11,313 nt of DNA from Opitutaceae bacterium (GTDB lineage: Bacteria > Verrucomicrobiota > Verrucomicrobiae > Opitutales > Opitutaceae), in the NCBI GenBank assembly GCA_031266495.1, contig JAISAX010000160.1:1-11313 (forward strand). The letters run 5' to 3'. Both the position numbers and the translations under genes were made by a program. Each line of letters opens with the position of its first letter. Position 1 is the first letter of the stretch. The notes under the pieces are model-generated. The model saw only the letters and a program-made list of their open reading frames with translations. It was not told the origin of the DNA and ran no database searches. Positions 6,547 through 11,313 of the stretch are shown here, in pieces.

Positions 6547-6593
6547 GGGGAAGAGGCGGCGGCGCGCTTCGCCCCGGCATGAGCCGGACGGTC
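6547..6593. repeat. 47-bp direct repeat, copy 2 (after the ATPase gene)
   Basis: It is the same 47 bases and orientation as 5122-5168, starting 27 bp past the ATPase stop codon. Here it is intergenic and not part of a gene. The match ends abruptly at both sides (CGGACC before, GTCTCA after, against GAGCAG and TGTGTA at copy 1). That marks the repeat as a discrete unit, not a longer duplication. Confidence 0.85.
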
Positions 6594-6692
6594 GTCTCAT
6601 TTGGCGGGAAGAATCGGAGGTATCACGCCGATGACTTTACTTTGTGCCATATGCGCGGCGCAGAGCGGCAGAACTGCGGGGTATTCAAACTT

Positions 6693-6783
6693 TTTTTACA
6701 CGAAGGACGCGAAGAGCGCGAAGGACCAAACGAAAACCTTTTCCCTCTGCTTCTTCGCGTCCTTTGCGAGCTTTGTGTAAAAA
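6693..6783. repeat. Long imperfect inverted repeat with CGAAG units
   Basis: The left arm starts at 6693 (TTTTTACACGAAGGACGCGA) and the right arm ends at 6783 (GCTTTGTGTAAAAA). After reverse complementing, about 26 of the first 33 positions match, including the outer nine. Each arm is a run of 9-10-bp units of the kind CGCGAAGGA. The T-run is on the outer 5' side of the stem and A follows the 3' side on both strands, the reverse of an intrinsic terminator. The design matches the element at 1274-1388, though the unit differs. Confidence 0.75.
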
Positions 6784-6835
6784 TCCGCAATCGAGAGAGC
6801 GAAGAGAGAGGGATCGGGAGAAACAGCGGCGGGCT

Positions 6836-7609
6836 TCAGGGATTCCAGTGGAATTGGGGATAGCGGGTTTCGGTTTTGGTGCCGGTGTTGGCGAACTTTT
6901 TGAAACCGAGGACGCGACCGCTGACCATGAGAATGTTGGCGGTGCCTTCGTGTCGCTCAAAGGCGAAGGATTCGCTGTCGTAAGGGTTGATGTCACTGCG
7001 AAGGGGAGGATCGGAATAGGCATCCCAAACAATCGGGGTTACGCTGGGGGCAGAAATATCTGTGAGACGGGTCAGTGTGTCGCCGTCGCTGGCGGAGGAT
7101 TTTCCGATTCGTTTGTTGAAACTGTAGCCGGTTCGTTGGGCGTATTTTGTTTTGTCTGTCGAACTATATTCCTTGATGGATTCGGGACAGGGGAGGATGC
7201 GTTTACCGCCGCCCGGGCCGAAGGGATCTCCTTTTTTGTTAGGGGACATGTAGGGGCCGATGTAGGTGAACCAGCCGGTATCGCCACTTTGTCTCCCTTC
7301 ATTGAAGGGGTCGCGTCCGCTGTAGGCGATGGAAACGGGAAGGATGCCTTTGTGGTCTTCGGCGAACAGATGGATTGCGGTACCGATTTGGCGAAGGCTG
7401 GAAACGCATTCGATGCGGCGCGCGGCTTTGCGCACACGGCCGACCACCGGCAGGATAATGGCGGCAAGGATACCGATGATGACGATCACGGCGAGCAGCT
7501 CGACAAGCGTGAACGCGCGTGGGGCGGCGGACTTCACGTGAAGTCCGCGAAGCGCAGTCCTTCGGGATAATAGGGATTTCATGGCAAGATCGGAGGTGGC
7601 GTTTTTCAT
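6836..7609 (-). CDS. Prepilin-type N-terminal cleavage/methylation protein (type II secretion pseudopilin-like)
   Basis: The 257-residue product has a type IV prepilin signal: a basic leader of 32 residues, cleavage expected at A32/F33, then FTLVELLAVIVIIGILAAII with E37 at position +5. A hydrophobic helix spans about 33-54. The rest is a soluble G/H-type pseudopilin-like domain of the kind abundant in Planctomycetes, Verrucomicrobia and Lentisphaerae. It ends with a variant H-X9-DG motif in which serine replaces aspartate (H at RHEG, then NILMVSGRV). Such proteins would be processed by PilD and held in the inner membrane or built into a pseudopilus. The gene starts 54 bp after the GH42 gene on the same strand, so the two are probably one transcription unit. 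The start is ATG 7609; ATG 7582 (MKSLLSRR) would give a more normal leader of 23 residues. No Shine-Dalgarno is seen at either. A perfect palindrome is encoded in the leader (7527-7548). Confidence 0.88.
   Translation of the reverse strand: MKNATSDLAMKSLLSRRTALRGLHVKSAAPRAFTLVELLAVIVIIGILAAIILPVVGRVRKAARRIECVSSLRQIGTAIHLFAEDHKGILPVSIAYSGRDPFNEGRQSGDTGWFTYIGPYMSPNKKGDPFGPGGGKRILPCPESIKEYSSTDKTKYAQRTGYSFNKRIGKSSASDGDTLTRLTDISAPSVTPIVWDAYSDPPLRSDINPYDSESFAFERHEGTANILMVSGRVLGFKKFANTGTKTETRYPQFHWNP
7527..7548. repeat. 22-bp perfect palindrome inside the pseudopilin leader coding sequence
   Basis: The core ACTTCACGTGAAGT is flanked by GCGG and CCGC, giving a perfect 22-bp palindrome in the GC-rich gene start. 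It encodes residues 21-28 (RGLHVKSA) of the leader, just before the cleavage site. It could be an in-frame insertion of a REP-type repeat, or a regulatory site or mRNA hairpin. The leader peptide is removed from the mature protein, so such an insertion would be tolerated. Confidence 0.7.
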
Positions 7610-7663
7610 GTTGGATGGCGGTTTGTTGTTTTTGGGTTGGATGTGAGGTCGGACAAAGCGGAA

Positions 7664-10600
7664 CTAGTTGCCCCATATTTCGACTTCATCGAGTGTGCCG
7701 CCGACAAGGGGCCACTCGATGGCAAGGCGTACGTAACGGGCGGATACAGCAGCGGGAAGCGTCAGCGTGTATTCGCGGATGGCGGTATCGGAAGATGCCG
7801 TGGTTTGGGTGAGTTTTTGCACGAAGGTTTTTCCGTCGGCACTGGTGGCGAGCGTGATGCGCAGGGGGCGCATGTCGCCGGGTCCGGCATTGACCACGGC
7901 GCGACGGACGGCACGGGGGGCCTTGAGGTCAAAGTCCACGGCGATGGCCCGGGTCGTGTAACTGGCGTTGTAAGCGGAAGCATTGCCGCCAGTGGTGCGT
8001 CCGCCGGTGCGGCTGTTGAAACCGTTGGTGAGCGCGGTGTCGGGCGGCGTGTTTTTGCCGCGTTGCGCGGGATCGGAAATGGCGGCGGTGTCCGGCGTTG
8101 GCGTTGTGTAATGATAGGTCGCTCCGGTGTGCGTGCGGTATGGATACGTGTCGGGGTAGTGGGCGTTGTCCGTCAGGATGTGGAGGGCTTTTCCGGCGGG
8201 GATGTCCATGACGACGTTGGCCGTGAGGATGGCTTGCGGAGAGGCAACGGATGCGGGCGGGACGCCCCCGCCACGCGGTGAGGCAACGCTCACGGGCTGG
8301 AAGCCCGTGCCACTTTCATGGGCTGGATGTTCGTGCCATGTCGCGACGAGCGGGTAGAGCCAGTCGGGTTTGACAAGGGCGACGTCGGTCGGAGGCGTGA
8401 GGGTGAAGGTCGTCTTGTGGCTTTTGCCGGGAGCGAGTTCGGGCGTGTCCGCAGTGGCGGACGGGGTGATTTGCCAGTGGGCCAGCGCCTGAGCGCGGAG
8501 GACGCCGGTCGGGAGTGGGGCGGCGGTTGTGTTGATGAGTTCCACGGTCAGGGGGCAGGGCGCGCCGGGGGGGAGGCTGGCGGTGTGTCCGTCAATGGCG
8601 CGGGTTTTTGTCGCAATGGCGGGGATGGAGAGAACGGGCGCGTGCTGGCAAAACAGATACAGGACGCCGGCGCCCGGTATGGGGGGCAGGGTGATTTCGT
8701 ATCGGTCGCCGGTGACGGGGCGGAGGGTGAGGGCGGTGAGGCTGTCGTCCTCGGCGGGCGCCCACCAGGCGGTGGTCCATGTTTGGCCGGGGGAGGGGGG
8801 GGGGAGGGGGAGCGTGATGGCGCCGGCGGGGAGCGGGCGTTGTTCGGTGTCGGCCCGGGTGGCGATGACGATGGCGATGTTGCCGGATTTGTCGATGAAG
8901 GGTTGTTCGACTCGGAGGTTTCCGGTGTCGGCGAGTTTTTTGTTGGCGACGACGGCGGGTGTCAGGCCGGCCTCGCGGAGGCGGTCGCCGAGCCAGCGAC
9001 CGATGGCGAGTTCGCCTTGCTGGCGCGCGTATTCCTCGCGGTCGGCAGTGGGGCCGTCGAGCAGGAAGGCTTTCATGGCTTCGGCGGGTTTTTCGAGAAG
9101 GGTGCTGCCGAGTTCGAAGGGGAAATACAAAACCCGACCGGGTTTTGTGTTCGGGGTTTGGAGTTCGGCGTTCGGGGTTCGGGGCAGCGTGTTGAGGTAG
9201 GCGATGGGGCGGGTTTTTTTGGTCGATCCTGTCGAACCGGTCGATCCCGTCGCGAGGACGCGGGCGGTGGTGGGGACGACGGTGGCGATGGTGGTGTCGG
9301 CAATGAGGGTTTGCCGGGCGTGACCGGAGTTGATGGTGAGCTGGATGCGCGGTGAGGCAACGGGAGCGGGCGGGACGCCCGCGCCACTGTCACTGCCACT
9401 GTCACTTTTTTCGCCAATCGTGACGCCGAGGAGGGGGGCGAGTTGGTCGCGGATGCGGTGGTGCTGGTCGTAGTGGCCGGGTCGAGTATCGGCAATCAGG
9501 ATACCTCCGTCTTCGCGGACATAACGGGTGATGGCGGCGGCTTCGTCGGGGGCGAGGTGTTCGGCGCCGATAAGGGCAAGGGCATCGTAGGCGCGGAGGT
9601 AGCCGGGGTGGAGTTTGGTGGAGGGGATGACGTCCACCCAGTAACCTTGTTCGCGGAGCCAGCGGTAAACGAGCCAGCGGTGGTTGCGGGGATATCCCCA
9701 GCGGGAGGTGGAGCGGGGTGATTTTTCCGAGAGGAGCACGTCGCGGCGTGGCAGGTGCAGGGCGATGCGGGGGAGGCCGTCGGCAGGCACGGCGTTCTTC
9801 CAGAAGGTTTCTGTGCGGTGGACCATGTGCGCCCAGCGGGCGGCGTAGTGGAGTTTGTCACGGGGGGCGCCGGTGGCGGAGTTGTGGAAACCGAATTTGT
9901 CCCAGTCGTCCTTGGCTCCGGCAAAGCCGAGGGTGAAGAAGTCGGCGGCCTTGAGTCCGTTGGCGAGCATGCGCCAGTTGGTGGAGGCGAAGGCGTGGCC
10001 GGGTCCGTTGTGGTTGTTGGTCTCGGGCAAAAACACGCCGTAGCCGGGGGCGCGGTTTCGCGGGCGGATACAGTTGTAGATGTAGTTGGTTTCGTACGCC
10101 TGGCGGTCGCCGCTGCCGTACATGTCGGTGCCGAGGAGTCCGCCCGAAATCGGGCGCATGAGTTCGGCGAAGAGTTCGTGATCGAAGGTTTTTCCTCTGT
10201 TGACGGCGGGCATTTCGAGGGTCTGTTGCGTGGATTTGTGGACGACGCCGCGATGGAGGGGATCGGCGTCGTGCATGGCGCGGGAGATGTCGGCGAGGGC
10301 GGTCGTGAAGTGTTCGGTCTGGAAGGTGATCCAGTCGAGCCAGGCGCCGGGGCGTTTGGCGTAGTCGGCGGGCGCGGGGATGGCGTCGCTGTTGGCGGCG
10401 GCTTCAAAGGTGGTGTGGCGGGCGGGGGCGGAGTCGCCGGGCGGAAGGAAGGAGCCGGGCGGGAGGGGCGGGAGGTCGGTGGACCAGGCTTCGTTGAGCG
10501 CGGCGAGATCGTTGGCGTAGGCTTTGCGAAGCCAGGCGGCGAAGTGGGCGCGGGCTTGTGGCCCATAGTCGGGGACGCCTTCCCATTCGTTGTCGAGGCC

Positions 10601-11179
10601 CCAGTAACGGACGAGTGCGCCGTTGGCGGCGTGGCGGGCGGTTACGTGGGCGCGGGCGAAGTTTTTCAGGTGGTCGAGGGTGGCGGGGTCGTGGAGGTTG
10701 AGGAGGGAGCGTCCGTTTTTGTAGGGTTCGCCTTTGGGATCGAGGGCGGGGGGGAGGGCGGCGAGGCGGCGGTCGGCTTCGGATGCTTTGTCCGGGTTTT
10801 TGGATACGCGGGTTTTTGCGGAGCGGATGGCCAGGCCGAGGCTTTCCGCTCCCCAGCCGAGGCTGTAATAGCGGAGGGCGTGGCCGTCGTTGAACGGGTT
10901 TTCGGCGAGGGGTTTTGTATAAAAGGGCGCGGAGCCGCGTCCGCTGAGCTGGCGGGCGGTGAAGCCCATGTGCACGTACTGGCGGGGCATGCCGTGCACG
11001 AAGGCCATGTAAAACCAGTTGTCGGTGGCGGCTCCGTTGTCGGCGGGGAGTTCGAGGGTGTAGGCGGCGGCGTTGTCGAGGGGATCGGGCGCGGCGGAGG
11101 GGACGTTGACGGATTGCGCGGGGAGGACGGCGGCAATCAGGGGCAAGGTCAGGGCGAGGTGGGCGCGGATGGGTGGCAT
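7664..11179 (-). CDS. Secreted GH42-like beta-galactosidase with C-terminal F5/8-type-C-like domain
   Basis: The 1171-residue protein starts with a signal peptide (hydrophobic core about 7-20, possible cut after AQS at 23). Residues about 50-460 form a GH42-like TIM barrel. WGLDNEW (193-199) gives E198 as acid/base, and VFLPETNNH (382-390) gives E386 as likely nucleophile. The segment about 470-590, including YDALALIGAEHLAPDEAAAI, looks like the beta-galactosidase trimerisation (GATase-like) domain. Beta-sandwich regions follow, and residues about 1066-1171 (ending YVRLAIEW ... LDEVEIWG) resemble a discoidin/F5/8 type C carbohydrate-binding fold. It is longer than usual GH42 enzymes (about 650-700). 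It probably releases galactose or a similar sugar outside the cytoplasm. Residues 591-680 and 955-982 are low-complexity linkers translated from dispersed DNA repeats. The start ATG 11179 directly precedes the signal peptide and lacks a Shine-Dalgarno. The pseudopilin gene follows. Substrate is uncertain. Confidence 0.87.
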   Translation of the reverse strand: MPPIRAHLALTLPLIAAVLPAQSVNVPSAAPDPLDNAAAYTLELPADNGAATDNWFYMAFVHGMPRQYVHMGFTARQLSGRGSAPFYTKPLAENPFNDGHALRYYSLGWGAESLGLAIRSAKTRVSKNPDKASEADRRLAALPPALDPKGEPYKNGRSLLNLHDPATLDHLKNFARAHVTARHAANGALVRYWGLDNEWEGVPDYGPQARAHFAAWLRKAYANDLAALNEAWSTDLPPLPPGSFLPPGDSAPARHTTFEAAANSDAIPAPADYAKRPGAWLDWITFQTEHFTTALADISRAMHDADPLHRGVVHKSTQQTLEMPAVNRGKTFDHELFAELMRPISGGLLGTDMYGSGDRQAYETNYIYNCIRPRNRAPGYGVFLPETNNHNGPGHAFASTNWRMLANGLKAADFFTLGFAGAKDDWDKFGFHNSATGAPRDKLHYAARWAHMVHRTETFWKNAVPADGLPRIALHLPRRDVLLSEKSPRSTSRWGYPRNHRWLVYRWLREQGYWVDVIPSTKLHPGYLRAYDALALIGAEHLAPDEAAAITRYVREDGGILIADTRPGHYDQHHRIRDQLAPLLGVTIGEKSDSGSDSGAGVPPAPVASPRIQLTINSGHARQTLIADTTIATVVPTTARVLATGSTGSTGSTKKTRPIAYLNTLPRTPNAELQTPNTKPGRVLYFPFELGSTLLEKPAEAMKAFLLDGPTADREEYARQQGELAIGRWLGDRLREAGLTPAVVANKKLADTGNLRVEQPFIDKSGNIAIVIATRADTEQRPLPAGAITLPLPPPSPGQTWTTAWWAPAEDDSLTALTLRPVTGDRYEITLPPIPGAGVLYLFCQHAPVLSIPAIATKTRAIDGHTASLPPGAPCPLTVELINTTAAPLPTGVLRAQALAHWQITPSATADTPELAPGKSHKTTFTLTPPTDVALVKPDWLYPLVATWHEHPAHESGTGFQPVSVASPRGGGVPPASVASPQAILTANVVMDIPAGKALHILTDNAHYPDTYPYRTHTGATYHYTTPTPDTAAISDPAQRGKNTPPDTALTNGFNSRTGGRTTGGNASAYNASYTTRAIAVDFDLKAPRAVRRAVVNAGPGDMRPLRITLATSADGKTFVQKLTQTTASSDTAIREYTLTLPAAVSARYVRLAIEWPLVGGTLDEVEIWGN
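8241..8313. repeat. Two adjacent 34-bp REP-like units inside the GH42 gene
   Basis: Unit 1 (8241-8274) and unit 2 (8280-8313) both begin GAGGCAACG and end GCCAC, with a stem around a GGA loop. Unit 2 has a perfect ACGGGCT / AGCCCGT stem; unit 1 has GCGGGCG with one mismatch in its partner. They encode the linker at residues 955-982, with VASP repeated at the unit ends. Unit 3 is at 9354-9387. Confidence 0.8.
9128..9184. repeat. Hairpin plus TTCGG(G/A)GTT tandem inside the GH42 gene
   Basis: Positions 9128-9147 form a perfect hairpin of 9-bp arms (CAAAACCCG / CGGGTTTTG) around AC. Directly after it, 9149-9184 is an imperfect short tandem of GTTCGG-type units. Together they encode the odd stretch TPNAELQTPNTKPGR (residues 668-682). 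Low-complexity DNA of this kind is more usual between genes. Confidence 0.6.
9222..9252. repeat. 9-bp tandem repeat (GTCGATCCT-type) inside the GH42 gene
   Basis: Three imperfect 9-bp units, GTCGATCCT, GTCGAACCG and GTCGATCCC, plus GTCG run head to tail. On the coding strand they translate as GSTGSTGST (residues 645-653), a flexible linker. Being a multiple of 3, copy-number change would keep the frame. Confidence 0.75.
9354..9406. repeat. REP-like 34-bp unit 3 followed by a 12-bp tandem inside the GH42 gene
   Basis: Positions 9354-9387 match the 34-bp unit (GAGGCAACG ... GCCAC) with a perfect 7-bp stem GCGGGCG / CGCCCGC around GGA. Overlapping its end, CCACTGTCACTG is repeated at 9384-9395 and, with one change at the last base, at 9396-9407. 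The block encodes SDSGSDSGAGVPPAPVASPR (592-611). Confidence 0.75.
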
Positions 11180-11313
11180 GTGGTGAAGGTGACGAGGCGG
11201 GGCGGGGGGGGGGGGGCGGGCCGGATGCGGGCCGGCCCGGGGCGGGGGGGTGAAAAAATGCGGAGGGTATTTCCGCCTTTTGTGGCAAACGGGTTAATGG
11301 CGGTGGCGGAAGC
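11180..11313 (-). promoter_or_regulatory. Leader and probable promoter region of the GH42 gene
   Basis: These 134 bp lie upstream of the GH42 start. They contain a 13-G run (11204-11216; poly-C in the mRNA sense), a GC palindrome CGGGCCGGCCCG (11228-11239) and a short inverted repeat GCGGA / TCCGC (11270-11274 and 11260-11264 region). The AT-rich part near 11250-11300 is the likely promoter area, but I cannot define -35/-10 boxes. The upstream gene is outside the window. Confidence 0.4.

Larger units (their letters stand above)
6520..6835. other. Intergenic region between convergent genes, repeats only
   Basis: The ATPase (plus strand) and pseudopilin (minus strand) genes converge here. The 316 bp hold the second 47-bp repeat (6547-6593) and a long phased inverted repeat (6693-6783). 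I see no coding region, no RNA gene and no classic stem plus U-tract terminator for either flanking gene. Confidence 0.7.

Noticed and set aside
6693..6783. Bidirectional intrinsic terminator for the convergent genes
   Set aside because: The stem is imperfect and A, not T, follows it on both strands, so the required U-tract is missing.
8318..9355. Open frame (345 codons) on the plus strand opposite the GH42 gene
   Set aside because: It is glycine-rich mirror sequence without a domain and overlaps repeat-derived linkers of the real gene.

Overview
The window is high-GC DNA whose gene set and repeats suggest a polysaccharide-degrading member of the Verrucomicrobiota, perhaps Opitutaceae-like. 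The basis is a secreted GH42-type glycosidase next to a pseudopilin-like protein with an H-X9-(D)G tail, an AraC-regulated sugar operon, almost no Shine-Dalgarno sites, and many palindromic dispersed repeats. The taxonomic call is inference. No rRNA, tRNA or CRISPR was seen.

Layout. Positions 1-80 hold half of a palindromic mobile repeat. A class II fructose-bisphosphate-aldolase-family gene follows on the minus strand (131-1099). A gene-free stretch (1100-1581) is packed with repeats, including a 141-bp MITE-like element with 7-bp target duplications and a long inverted repeat built from 10-bp units. Two minus-strand genes come next and overlap by 4 bp (ATGA): a PfkB-family sugar kinase (1582-2553) and an L-fucose/L-arabinose-isomerase-like protein (2550-4088). 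An AraC-family activator (4255-5157) diverges from them. The shared 166-bp promoter region carries a phased TGACC(GG) array that may be its operator. A DUF4143-type AAA ATPase (5272-6519, plus strand) lies between two identical 47-bp direct repeats, the first of which encodes the C-terminal tail and stop of the AraC protein. On the minus strand a large secreted GH42-like beta-galactosidase with a C-terminal F5/8-type-C-like domain (7664-11179) is followed after 54 bp by a pseudopilin-like gene (6836-7609).

How the genes may work together. The glycosidase would release a monosaccharide outside the cytoplasm or at the cell surface. The isomerase would convert an aldose to a ketose, the kinase would phosphorylate it, and the class II aldolase would split the ketose phosphate. 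The AraC protein would sense the sugar. This is a fucose- or tagatose-like logic (isomerase, kinase, aldolase) assembled from non-canonical families, and the substrate cannot be read from sequence. No transporter is in the window.

The most unusual feature is the repeat load. There are at least three families of small palindromic elements whose stems covary between copies, two long phased inverted repeats, 12-13-nt G or C homopolymers near gene boundaries, and several intergenic-type repeats translated in frame inside the glycosidase and inside the pseudopilin leader peptide.
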